From Eleusine coracana subsp. coracana (lineage: Eukaryota; Streptophyta; Magnoliopsida; Poales; Poaceae), in NCBI GenBank assembly GCA_032690845.1, contig CM064430.1, positions 1,288,949-1,352,948 of the forward strand: a DNA stretch of 64,000 bases, in the 5' to 3' direction. The number at the start of each line of letters is the position of its first letter. The first letter of the stretch is position 1. The notes under the pieces were generated by a model. The model was not told the origin of the DNA. It saw only the letters and a list, made by a program, of their open reading frames with translations, and searched no databases. The position numbers and the translations under genes are program-made. Of this stretch, positions 45,254 to 55,227 are shown piece by piece.

Positions 45254-46711
45254 TTAATAAAGTGTGGTTCTATTTTTCATCAATCGCTTCCTCTTCACAC
45301 CTACAGTTGTTAGCTCCCCAATCTCACTAATATAGACAAAACTATGGTAGGGTGGTATCCGAGACCTAAATACTAGGACCTCAAATTTTCCATGAGGCTT
45401 AAAACTTCCAAATATCACATCTTGGATTCCTACATTCGGAACCTCTTCTTCTGAAGAACGTTGATGATACTGATGATAAACAACTAAATCTTTAGAAGGT
45501 GCATCTGTTCTCCGAAAATGTGCAGGTCTATTTTGGTCCACAACATTAAATAGATGCTTCTGAAAGTACATTCTCGTGAAGGCCAGAACCTTGCACCAAA
45601 AGCGGATATCAAAGTTATCCCTGAGTAAATTGGCAGCAATGTTTGCACGAAAGAGACTCCCATCCAGCGACCTTGCTATCTCCATGGCCAAATGTGCAAG
45701 CCTCGGATGCATTTCAGGATCTGTGCTTCCAAATATAAGTGTCTTGAGGAAATACCAGTACGCCTCATGAGAAAGATGCTTCAGAATTAGAGCCTGTGTT
45801 GTTCCAAGCTTTACAATCTTGTCAGACCGGCTTGTGACTACGATTTTACTACCTCTTGGTATGCAAGCAGAATACAACTTATTCCATGCATCTTTGTTGA
45901 GATTTCCATCTAACTCAACAACAACTAGAGAACTCCCCCCTTCTTTGTTTAATTTTGGTAGCCGATTTTGTTGTTTCCTTGCAGGTCCTCCTCTGATAGT
46001 AGTTAGCTCATTATCTGTAAAATCTTGTTCTTGCAAGAAGACAACTTCTGAGAAATGATCGCGGACTCTTTCATCCTTGGAAATATGAGCGACAAGTGTG
46101 CTCTTGCCGACTTTGCTGGGACCAACAATAGGTAGGATCTCCAGTTCATCAGAACCATGAGGTTTTGTGCTCAACAGGCAGTTAATGACAAGTTCTGCTT
46201 CCATCTGACGGCCAAACATGCAGTTGCCCAACAGGAGATGCATGCTGTAAGGGTGACGGTACAGGCAAGGGTAGCTCGTCAATAACAGAATGAGCTGATT
46301 CGCATCAAGGATCATGGACCTCAAATTGTCAAGAACCTCGTGTAGTTCATCCAAATTCTGTCCATCTCTAATGGAGAAAAAGAATCTCATTGCAGAATTT
46401 ACTTTGGACAGAGACGAAAAATAACTCCAGACTTGTTTTTCGATGTCCTCGTTGTAAGACTGATACCTGAAGGTGTCGAGCTTGTAACAGCCCCGGTATA
46501 TAGCTTCTCTCAGCAAGTTCAGTTGCATGAGCATGGCATGGTTTGTGATGGGCCGCCCTATGGCTTCATCAGTGATGACCTGTGCCTGGAGGAGAGCCCT
46601 TTGCAGGTTGCCCGCTACATCCAGCTCTGTTGGCTTGGAGAATTTCTTGATGAAAAAATTTATCGATCTAGTTGACAGCTCACTGAGAAGTGCAGAAAGG
46701 AGAAACTCCAT
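45254..46711 (-). CDS. NB-ARC-only protein, copy 3 (subfamily A), intact
   Basis: One exon of 485 codons from MEFLLSALLSELSTRS to KRKRLMKNRTTLY. The N-terminal 160 residues are helical and Leu-rich. The NTPase core follows: VGPSKVGKSTLVAH (Walker A), SLVVVELDGNL (kinase-2-like, with Glu in place of the usual Asp), GSKIVVTSRSDKIV (RNBS-B, Arg kept) and HEAYWYFLKTLIFG (RNBS-C-like). The GLPL motif is replaced by LAMEIARSLDGS. No MHD or LRR follows; instead come about 110 conserved residues and a basic tail. Related rice proteins are annotated as NB-ARC or disease-resistance-like without LRR (recollection, OS10G0134700-type). Likely cytosolic or nuclear; role unknown. Closest to copy 1. Confidence 0.9.
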   Translation of the reverse strand: MEFLLSALLSELSTRSINFFIKKFSKPTELDVAGNLQRALLQAQVITDEAIGRPITNHAMLMQLNLLREAIYRGCYKLDTFRYQSYNEDIEKQVWSYFSSLSKVNSAMRFFFSIRDGQNLDELHEVLDNLRSMILDANQLILLLTSYPCLYRHPYSMHLLLGNCMFGRQMEAELVINCLLSTKPHGSDELEILPIVGPSKVGKSTLVAHISKDERVRDHFSEVVFLQEQDFTDNELTTIRGGPARKQQNRLPKLNKEGGSSLVVVELDGNLNKDAWNKLYSACIPRGSKIVVTSRSDKIVKLGTTQALILKHLSHEAYWYFLKTLIFGSTDPEMHPRLAHLAMEIARSLDGSLFRANIAANLLRDNFDIRFWCKVLAFTRMYFQKHLFNVVDQNRPAHFRRTDAPSKDLVVYHQYHQRSSEEEVPNVGIQDVIFGSFKPHGKFEVLVFRSRIPPYHSFVYISEIGELTTVGVKRKRLMKNRTTLY

Positions 46712-46889
46712 TTAGGAACTCTATCATTAGGAAGATAATGCAGCAGATGTGAAGGTGAGAGTGAAGAGATTTGTGTAGAGGAATGGGATGTCCTTGAAAT
46801 CTGAATCAATAAGGAAGTAGTAAGTATTAATAAGAACTCAGGGAAAGAGAGAGAAGGCATGCAAAGTGTTTCTGGTGCAGAAAGTCGTG

Positions 46890-46912
46890 CACGTGATGTT
46901 CCATATTTGACC
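46890..46912 (-). promoter_or_regulatory. G-box and W-box pair upstream of NB-ARC copy 3
   Basis: CACGTG at 46890-46895 and TTGACC at 46907-46912, about 180-200 bp upstream of the ATG. The surrounding 40 bp are almost identical to 12545-12600. Confidence 0.55.
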
Positions 46913-47175
46913 TTTGGGACTCCTTTTCCTTTCCTGAATGTTCTGACTGTCTTCTTTTTCTTTTGACTCTTTTCTCTTCTTCGTTGTGAAGAAATACTGG
47001 CAGTATCAGGCTATCAGCTATAACAGGTGCAGCTCTTTGACTCTGAGCCTTGATTTGGCGGCCATCACCACATTCTTCAGCAAAAATAAGAAAGGCTTGG
47101 TCAAATACTACTTCAGCTTTCACATAACAAAAATCACCCGCTGCTCTCTCTTCAGCACTGCATTACCTGCTTGTG

Positions 47176-47275
47176 ATGGAGTCCAGTCTATTTAGTATGG
47201 AGGTGCTCCTGTCTGCTGCTGCTTCAGGTGCCGTGTTAACCACATCCATTCTGGTCAACAAGCACCTGGAACTCG
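47176..47275 (+). other. possible divergent exon 1
   Basis: On the opposite strand to the NB-ARC genes, an ATG at 47176 opens an ORF with a second ATG giving MEVLLSAAASGAVLTTSI and VNKHLEL, followed by a GTATGC donor. The start resembles the MEVLLSA/MEFLLSA opening of plant NB-ARC proteins. A broken copy with the same lead-in (GAGTCCAGCTACGCAATATG) lies at 61797-61850 and stops after MELLLSAGL. No downstream exon could be traced, so it may be a dead head-to-head partner gene. Confidence 0.4.
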
Positions 47276-47559
47276 GTATGCATTTTCGCTTCACCAATTT
47301 TTCTTCTGGCTTCCAAGCGTGAGGCTGCAAAGGCATTAATCGTTGAAAGTTATTTTGTGCAAGTAGTCTAATTATGCACGACAGAAACTAATAAAACACT
47401 GGAAATTTTATTGACTGACGCATTGCTTTCGAATTATACCAGGTAGCAGTCATGACGACTAAATTATTCTAACACTCGGCATGAAGTTCAGAATCTCGTT
47501 TTTGATTGTCAGCAATGCATTGAGATTCTTCTTCTCAAGTACCGAATCCAAAGCCGGTG

Positions 47560-48510
47560 AAAACTCTGGACGCGATGCAGAGGATTGAAGGAACAAACTG
47601 TAACGAAAAGGGCAGACTGATGCTTCAGTTTGGAATTGCGATGGGTAACCAGAGACGATTTGCTAGCGCGTACCAGATCCAAGCGGGACCAGTTCTTGAG
47701 CGGCGAGGAAGAGCGGATCCGACCACGCGCACGCCTTCCTCCCTCCCCCAACCGCGCGGCAGCAATCGGCGGCGGTCGATGTGTCTGACCCCCTCCGCCG
47801 CCCCCGGCCAGCGCTCTTGGCGCGCCGGAGCTGCCGTTGCGTGCGCACGAAGCCAGGGGAAGCAGCTGACCACACGGAGACGCTTGGCGGCGGGGGTCGT
47901 GGAGGTCCCCGGCGGCGGCGACGCCACCTGACGACGACCGAGAAATTTTGCAGAAGGCCCCCTGAATTGGATCGCGGTTATTAATCGCGATCCAAGGATC
48001 CAAATATTTGCAGATAGACCCCTCAGTTTGGTACGAATCGCACAATAAAAGTGCTCTGTTTCCTTTGGCGCGCGCTCTCTGCCATTGCCGGCGCTTCCGC
48101 CGCCGTCCGCCGCCACCTCCTTCCTCACCGCAGAGCCTCACTTGCTGTTATTCTGCCGCCGCCACCTCCTGAGTACTGATTCCCCAATCTCTACCAAGGA
48201 AAAATGAGCCTCCCTCAGAAAGAATCGCCGGAGCTCCCCCGACGGCTGCGACCTAGCCATAGGTGTCGAGCAGCCGATTCGAGCAGATCCCCACGGGCGA
48301 GGAAGACGAAAAGACTGGTTGAACGACCCCCGCCGGACTGCGCCGTCCTCACCTCACCGCCGGCGGCCAATCAATGGAACCAGAGCAAGGTGCTCATGGC
48401 TTCGTCCGGCTCTGCCAAGTGGGGCCCGGGTTGCAGTGGGAGTTCCACTTGCACCCCCCTTGCTGCTCTTTGGCATTCTCCTTGCTCTTTGATCTCCGAC
48501 TAATTTAATT
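47560..48510 (+). repeat. NB-ARC array spacer block, copy 3 (full)
   Basis: The most complete spacer. A GC-rich part (47560-47935) is followed by a CCCC run and palindrome (47969-47993), then the block with CACCTCCTGAGTACTGATTC, GAATCGCCGGAGCTCCCC, GGCGGCCAATCAAT and GTGGGGCCCGGG. The first part matches 13060-13135; the last part matches 41030-41480. Open frames exist on both strands because of base composition; none is recognisable. Confidence 0.65.
47969..47993. repeat. 25-bp imperfect palindrome GGATCGCG...CGCGATCC type
   Basis: The arms GGATCGCG and CGCGATCC (second written TCGCGATCC) enclose GTTATTAA. The unit is preceded by a CCCCCTGAATT run. The same unit lies at 14371, 57964 and 62664. 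Confidence 0.8.
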
Positions 48511-48602
48511 TTGTTGAAATAAATAGATTCACAGATAGTACATGTATGGGCGACAATAAATCTGATTGCAAACAAAGAAGAATATCTTCTATATCATATT
48601 TT

Positions 48603-48695
48603 CTAGTTTTCAAGTGACTGAAAGTTTTCGGTCACTAGTTTGTTTCTTTATATTTTGATTTTTTTTAAGATTATTTGTATAATAATTATAAACCT
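48603..48695. mobile_element. MITE, family 1, copy c (truncated)
   Basis: CTAGTTTTCAAGTGACTGAA at the left, then TAGTTTGTTTCTTTATATTT and TATAATAATTATAAACC. These match the left two thirds of copies at 13528 and 19428; the right inverted end is missing. Confidence 0.65.
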
Positions 48696-48783
48696 TGAAT
48701 TTAGGCAATAATAATGGCACGGCAATAGTGATGGCGCACGAGTGGGCGCCCAAAAGGGCGGTGGACTCTAACGTTGTCATCAC

Positions 48784-48967
48784 CAGGGTTCAAATAACCG
48801 ATTTAATCGGTCGGCTCGGTTCGATAGAAAATCGATCGATTAACAGTATATCTACAGTATCAAATTCGGTTTTCTTTAACTAACCGGTTGGTTAACGCCA
48901 CCGGCGGAAACCGATTATCCAGTTAACTGAGATAACCAATCGATTTTATTCGGTTATTTCAACCCTG
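48784..48967. mobile_element. hAT-type MITE
   Basis: Inverted ends CAGGGTTCAAATAACCGA and (complement of right end) CAGGGTTGAAATAACCGA differ at one base. The eight bases outside each end (GTCATCAC and ATCGCCAC) agree at five positions, as an old 8-bp hAT target duplication would. The interior is rich in CGGTT/AACCG motifs. No coding capacity. Confidence 0.75.
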
Positions 48968-49280
48968 ATCGCCACAGGCCCATAACCAGCAGGTTGAAAT
49001 GCGTAGGTAGGAGGAAAGACAGTGATCTGGACGATGCCCTGCGCCCTGGAGCGATACACCATCAACAGTTCACCATTGGCCCGGGCAGCAGCTCGAACGC
49101 CCAGACACAATAATGACGGTGACCGGCGCTGAGCTCTCGAGCTTGGGGGGACGACGTGGCTAGAAGCGACGGCATTTTTTTACGACTAAGTGAGACGACA
49201 CACCTCTATCCTTGACGCATTGAAAAGAATAGCGCTGGCCCAAGAGATGGCGTAGCATAGTAATACTAGCAATTGGCATA

Positions 49281-49815
49281 GAGCAAATTCCTTATGCGCC
49301 ATCGAAAATTATATCATTCCCTTATAAATCATCCAAAATTATAACTTTCCTTCTATGCCATCATTTTAAATTTTACATTCCCTATGTGTCACTTTTGTTA
49401 TTTATCTATTAGATTTTTGTTAAATAATGATAGAAAAGATCAGTATACACTTAAGATGAAATCTAGCAAACTATCTGAATTTTTTGTTGGTTGTATAGTA
49501 ATAAAAAATATATGGTTATTTTGATTTTTAGTATATTTTTAATAGTAGTAGTATAATAAAAAATCAAAAAATTATTATATCCATGTGGGAATTCATCCAT
49601 AATTTTATAAATAATATTTTTGAATTTTTCTAGATTTTATCTTGATGGTAGATTATTTTTTTTATCATAATTTAACAACTATCTAATAGATAAAATAGTA
49701 AAAGTGGTATATAAGGGATTGGAAATTCAAAATAATAGCATATAAGGGAAGCTATAATTTTAGATGATTTATAAGAGATTAATATAAGTTTTGATAACGT
49801 AGAAGGGATTTGCTC
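49281..49815. mobile_element. Mutator-type MITE with perfect 9-bp target duplication
   Basis: The arms are inverted over about 190 bp: GAGCAAATTCCTTATGCGCC at the left against GAGCAAATCCCTTCTACGTT on the opposite strand at the right, and on through CTTATAAATCATC. ATTGGCATA flanks both sides exactly (49272-49280 and 49816-49824). A 9-bp duplication with long TIRs is diagnostic of the Mutator superfamily. No transposase is present. Confidence 0.9.
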
Positions 49816-49824
49816 ATTGGCATA

Positions 49825-51222
49825 TCTAGGATAGCGGCTGCTATGCTTTTGTGAGCGAGAGAGTGTGGGAGAAAGCATCAGAGAGGACACCGGCTCCGAC
49901 TTTCCGTGGCTCCGAGAATGGCTATGGCCCCTACGGGATACTGGGAGAGCCTTGAGACAGGATGGTGATGTGGTGTATGGAGGAGAAAAGAAGTCATCCT
50001 GCATCCTGCGCATGGCAAAAAGGATGGCCGCGTGGCCTGCTTGCTGAGCATGCATGGAACGTGGCAGCCTGCAGAGCACGTCGTGTGAAACAGAAAGAAG
50101 AAAGAAAAAAATAAGGACAAAAGTCAAAAGAAGAGGTACCGGATCCCACTTCACGAGGATAACCTGGTAGAGGTTGTATCTGCTACTGCTGGTCGTTTAC
50201 TGCATTTTAAGCTGGTCCATAAATAGTGGATCCTATAAGCAAATGACACGACATCAAAACGAAATAAACATGTAAGCCCATAATTTGCTGATCATGTAGT
50301 ATTTTTATCCTTTTTGAATCTATTTACTGGGGTTTCTTCGAGTTCATTCAACCTCAGCCTTTTTTTTTAAAAAAAAAGAAAAACATCAATTGCTCTTGCA
50401 TGTATTTACCTGTGAACAAAAAATACGATGTGAACACAAAGGGAACGATGTGTTCTCCATCCGGCTACAAATTCTTATGTGTAATATAATATATTGCATG
50501 ATTGTATTGCATATTCGGTCACTAATAAAGGACTAAATAAACAGTACATGACCCAGTCTAATTCACCACACTAATACTGGACAAAAAAACTTGACTCACC
50601 AATCCCAGGCGCGGCGGGGCGCGCCTAACTACCTAGTCCCAGTTAAACCTCTTCCTCAAACCAACGATGCCTCAGAAACAATACGCCAGGATCCTTAACG
50701 CCACACCACAGCAGATTACACTACCAACTGTAAACAAGTATACACATAAAAACAGAGCCATAATCACATTAAAAAAGACATACTAATGCACCAGTACATG
50801 AATGATATCAGGATGGAGTACATCTGTAGCAAGTTAGCAACAGTCATGTGAAGTCATTCAGCCCAACCAGCTCAAGGTTGGAGCAGCGCTCGATTCCGTA
50901 GCATGCATATTCAACTTAAAACATGAGGCTCTGCTTGTCTTGCAACAAGAAGCGTTAACTTGCTCCATTTCAATCTGGCAGCCGAACATGTCATGACGGT
51001 CAGCTGACAATAAGAACTCTGGGGCTCCAACTTGGAGTAAGATCAATGTCATGCAATTCATTGTATTTCGTTAGTGAATCTATATATATCTCAGCGCAAT
51101 GCAATATTCTGTTAATAGTAGGTAGCAGTACAGTCTAACAATACTGAACAGTCTGAACTTGTATGAAAAAAATATCAAAACATATTCCGAAATCCTAATA
51201 TGTAAGCCTGAAAATGAAAACA
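49825..51222. other. intergenic and 3' flank of NB-ARC copy 4
   Basis: No supported gene. From about 50690 onward the sequence is the conserved 3' flank of the family (compare 41790-42340). Confidence 0.45.
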
Positions 51223-52701
51223 TTAATGAAGTGTAACACAATTTTTCATTGACCGCTTCCTCTTGACACCTGTAGTCTTTAGTTCACCAATCTCACAAGT
51301 AAAGACATAACTATGGTAGGGGGGTAGGCTAGATCTCCATACTAGGGCCTCAAATTTCCCATGAGGCCTAACATTTCCAAATACCACATCTTGGAGTCTT
51401 ATTTTTGGGACGTCATCTGAAAAACGTTGATCATACTGATGATAAATCACTAAATCTCCAGAACCTGCAACCATTCTCCCAAAGCAAGAAGGTTTATTTT
51501 GGTTCGCAACATCAAATGGATGGTCACCAAATCTGGAAACAAGCTTCTGAATGCATCCTCTCAAGAAGGCCAGAACCTTGTACCAGAAATGGATGTCAAA
51601 AGTTTCCCGCAGAATACTGGCAATGACGCTCGCACGAATTAGGTCACCATACATCGTCCTGGCTATCTCCATAGCCAAGTATGCAAGCTTTGGATGCATT
51701 TTGGGATCTGTGCTTCCAAATGCAACTGTCTTGAAAAAATACCAGAATGCTTCGTAGGACAAATACTTCAGAGTTAAAGCCCGCACAGTTCCAAGCTTGG
51801 TGATCTTCTCAGAATTGCCTGTGACTATTATTTTACTATCTCTTGGCATGAACCATTTAGAAGCAGAATACAGCTTATTCCATGCTTTTTCATTGAGATC
51901 CCAAGCTAAGTCCACAACAATTAGCAATCTCCCATCTTTTTTTGAGTTCAACAAACGATGCTGATGTTTCATTGCACATCCTTCTACGAAAGTAGCTAGC
52001 TCATCATCTTTAAAATCATGATCACGCAGGAACCAAATGTCTGAGAAATGGTCACGGACTCTTTCATCCTTGCAAACATGGGCAACAAGGGTACTCTTGC
52101 CGACTTTGGCAGGACCAACTATTGGCAGGACCTCCACTTCTCTGCCTCCATGAGGATGTGTGTGCAACAAGAATTTGATGACAAGTTCAGCTTCGCTCTG
52201 GCGGCCAAACATGCAGTTTTCTAGCAAGAGATGCATGCTATAAGGTTGGTGGTACATGAGAGGGTAGCTCGTCAAGAACACGAGTGACTCTTTCATATCA
52301 ATGATCATGGAGCTCAATTCATCATGTGCCTTTTCCAGTTGTTCTGAAATCTGTGTGTTCCTACTGGAGGACCAAACGTCTTTCAGGAAATTTAATTTCG
52401 ATAGAGAGAGACTCATGACCTGATCTTTGGTGTCCCCCTTATCGAGGGATTGGCACATGAAGATGTCGAGCATATAGTAGCCTCTGTGCATGGCGTCCCT
52501 TAACAGATCTAGCTGCTGGAGCATGGCTTGGTTAGTGATGTGCCGCCCCATGGCCTCATCAACAGTGATCTGTGCTCGCTGCAGAATCCTATGGAGGCGA
52601 TGCTCCACGTCCAGCACCGTCGGCTTGGAGATTTTGTTGATGAAGAACTTAATGGATATGTTGGTTAACTCAGCTAGAACTGCAGAAAGGACGATCTCCA
52701 T
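51223..52701 (-). CDS. NB-ARC-only protein, copy 4 (subfamily B), intact
   Basis: 492 codons, one exon. Positions: helical N-terminus 1-160; Walker A GPAKVGKST 196-204; KDERVRDHFS 211-220, the RNBS-A-like part; LLIVVDLAWDL 259-269, a kinase-2-like motif with one Asp; SKIIVTGNS 289-297, where the sensor Arg is replaced; LSYEAFWYFFKTVAFG 314-329; LAMEIARTMYG 342-352 where GLPL would be. Residues 370-492 are conserved in all copies and replace the winged-helix/MHD and LRR parts; the end KRKRSMKN is basic and NLS-like. It is the closest relative of copy 2. If the NTPase is active, nucleotide binding would rely on Walker A. Its role in immunity is inference from the family. Confidence 0.9.
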   Translation of the reverse strand: MEIVLSAVLAELTNISIKFFINKISKPTVLDVEHRLHRILQRAQITVDEAMGRHITNQAMLQQLDLLRDAMHRGYYMLDIFMCQSLDKGDTKDQVMSLSLSKLNFLKDVWSSSRNTQISEQLEKAHDELSSMIIDMKESLVFLTSYPLMYHQPYSMHLLLENCMFGRQSEAELVIKFLLHTHPHGGREVEVLPIVGPAKVGKSTLVAHVCKDERVRDHFSDIWFLRDHDFKDDELATFVEGCAMKHQHRLLNSKKDGRLLIVVDLAWDLNEKAWNKLYSASKWFMPRDSKIIVTGNSEKITKLGTVRALTLKYLSYEAFWYFFKTVAFGSTDPKMHPKLAYLAMEIARTMYGDLIRASVIASILRETFDIHFWYKVLAFLRGCIQKLVSRFGDHPFDVANQNKPSCFGRMVAGSGDLVIYHQYDQRFSDDVPKIRLQDVVFGNVRPHGKFEALVWRSSLPPYHSYVFTCEIGELKTTGVKRKRSMKNCVTLH

Positions 52702-52889
52702 CTGGTAATTGTGTCTGCAGGAAGGTAACAGAGAAGGTGGAGCATGGGGGAGAGAACGAAGAGGAGATGCAGAATTGAATAAGACATCTGAGTCAAGACT
52801 CCTTGGACATAATGCACGTTTAGTAACAGTTCCAAAGAAATTGGTTTTTCAAAGGTGTGAAAGGTTGTCCGCTGATCCAGTAGTCCATA

Positions 52890-52911
52890 CACGTGATGTT
52901 TCATGTTGACC
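52890..52911 (-). promoter_or_regulatory. G-box and W-box pair upstream of NB-ARC copy 4
   Basis: CACGTG at 52890-52895 and TTGACC at 52906-52911, about 190-210 bp before the ATG at 52701. Confidence 0.55.
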
Positions 52912-53269
52912 TGTGGGATTTTGCCTTTGCCTGATTGACTATTTCTCTCCCTTTTTTCTCAACAATAGCCGAGAACAGGAACAGGGTACAGAAGTGAATC
53001 TCAAGCCTTGATAAGTGGGTCATCATCATCCATTTAGCCTCTCGCAAAGCTGTCCCACAACTTGCACTTTCACCAGTTCAGTAATGTCCATTGTTGTCGG
53101 ATCCAATTAAGGAGAGACTTTCATCAAATACCATATCAGCAGAGTATGTTAGTTTGAAATATTCGAGAACATGTGAGAGGCTTGGTCAAAGAAAAAGCTG
53201 CCATGCGTATAACTCATGTAAACATCTTTTCTCTGATCAATTACACCACACCATCACATAACACTTCCT

Positions 53270-53745
53270 CCAAAATTTTGACTGGACATTTAAGTTGCTG
53301 TCTGAAACTTTATGTACAATACAAGGCAAAGTTGCTGTCCAAAACTTCATGTAAAAGTGACTGGAGGGACCTGTATTGACCCCACAGAGACAACCATCTC
53401 TATAATAATGGGTTAACTTGATTCTAGATTCCTCACTATCTTGGTTGATAGAAGATAGCACTCATCAATGTAAACGAGGAGCAAACAGAATAGCTGCTGT
53501 CACAAGAGGACGGTTTTGAATTGTCATTTCGGACAGCAACTTTTCCTTGCATATACAAGTTGCAGACCAAAACATGGTGTGAAAGTGTGTGGAGGGGCTA
53601 CTATTTACCCATGGAGACAACCATCTCTGCAATAATGGGTGAACTTCTTCTAGATTCCTCATTTTCTTGGCTGACAGATGACTTCATCATCAATTCGAAG
53701 GACAAAGACAAACAGAATATCACTAACACAGCTGTCGTAACATGA
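53270..53745. repeat. diverged tandem duplication of about 250 bp
   Basis: Two successive versions of one segment, each with a TTGC...CCAAAAC(T/A)...GTGTAAAAG/GTGTGAAAG phrase, then GAGACAACCATCTCT(A/G) and AATAATGGGT, then TTCTAGATTCCTCA. A single version stands at 57270-57480 in the next unit. No protein is recognised. Confidence 0.65.
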
Positions 53746-53879
53746 CGGTTTTCTGTTAGTTGACTGACTACCAATTCTTGGTACACGAGGCTGAACCATA
53801 ATGCAATTCATGTGCATGAATTGTACATCTTCTTGCAACTGCCAGATCTGAATTCGATTGAAAAGGGTTCAAACCTTAC

Positions 53880-54600
53880 TAAATTGCAACGAAATGCAGT
53901 ATATTGTTTCTGATTGGAGCTGAGACCATGGGCAAACAATCAAGACACGTGATGAACAGAGCTTCGAGTTCAGAGTATCCAAACCGGGAGGTGGGATGCG
54001 GACCGGTTGTTGCCGGAAGCAGGGCGAAATTGAGCGGATCCGGCCGCGTCTTCGTCTCATCCAGGAGCACGGTCCGGACTCCAGATCCCTCCAGCTCTGC
54101 ATCTCTGGCCACCGCGCTCTCTGCGCGTGAGGGCCGCGGGAAAGAGATGCGCCCACAAAGTTTCCGGAGGCGACTGCAGGACGCATGGCGGCGGGCCCAG
54201 TGGAGGTCGCCGGAATCGGCGCGAGCTCGACGGGTCCTGATTCGGCCTCTCCTTCTCCGGCTCGTGCTCCAGCCCTTGCGCCACCGGACGCCGCCGCCTT
54301 CCGCCATGGCCGGAAGAGCCAAGACCCACTGAACTCATCGCTCCACTGAGGTTCCAGCATCGACACCCTAATCCTCTGCCTTTATTTAGGAAAGAAAAAA
54401 AAGGAGCGGATCAGCAGAAGCGCTCAATTGAATCGCCCGAGCAGCGAGCCGTTCCCGGCCGAGCACCGCCCACCTCATCGGCAGCCAGTGTCGGGGAAGC
54501 AGGCGCTGCTTGTGTTGTGTCCTGGTGCCGTTCTGCTGCCTAGAGGGACCCGGGTGGCAGTGGAAGCAGAATTTCACTCTTGCCATTCGAGCTTTTGCAA
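53880..54600 (+). repeat. NB-ARC array spacer block, copy 4
   Basis: The lead-in GAACAGAGCTTCGAGTTCAG and TATCCAAACC, then a GC-rich part with GTGGAGGTCGCCGGAA, then GAATCGCCCGAGCAG, CCCGGGTGGCAGTGGAAGC. It matches 57585-58370 in order, but the palindrome is absent in this copy. Long GC-driven frames on both strands are not credible genes. Confidence 0.6.
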
Positions 54601-55227
54601 GCATACATTGTTAGCATTATTATCCTTTTCTTCTCTGATTTTTCTTCTTGCATTACAAGCGAGCACTCAGCAATCAATTAATCCCTGAAAGTTATGTTGT
54701 ACCAGTTAAAAATGGCAGCTAGTAATTATTCTATAACGAACAACAATAAACCAATTCAAACACTGCAAATTGTATTGACTGAACAGATGACTTCAATAGG
54801 TAACACCGATATAGACCGTGTTACTAAAATCTCCGCTAGTGCCTTAAGCTCAGTAAGAGAAAAATGAAGACCAGGTACCATCTGAAAAGAAGACCTGTCT
54901 TGCAACATGAAGCTGATAACTTGCTCCATTACAATCTGGCAACCAAACCAAACATGACAATGAGGCTCAGCTAACAACAGCAAGTACAGGGTCTAGCAAA
55001 AATCACAAATAGAAGACAACTCTGAATACCCAGGGGCTCATATATACTTGTAGTAAAACTCAATGACATACTGCAATTAATTGTATTCGAATATAAATTT
55101 GTCTCGAAGTCAAGTATATTTATTCTGTTAATACTAGGTAACAGTACAGTCCCCGTACTGTAACTTGCGGGACAACATAGCAAAACATACATAGAAATCC
55201 CCATACGTAAGCTTTACTATGACAAGA
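54601..55227. other. 3' flank of NB-ARC copy 5
   Basis: Conserved family downstream sequence (CTTGCAACATGAAGCTGATA, AACTTGCTCCATTACAATCT and the CAACCAAAC stretch, compare 59310-59360). No gene. Confidence 0.45.
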
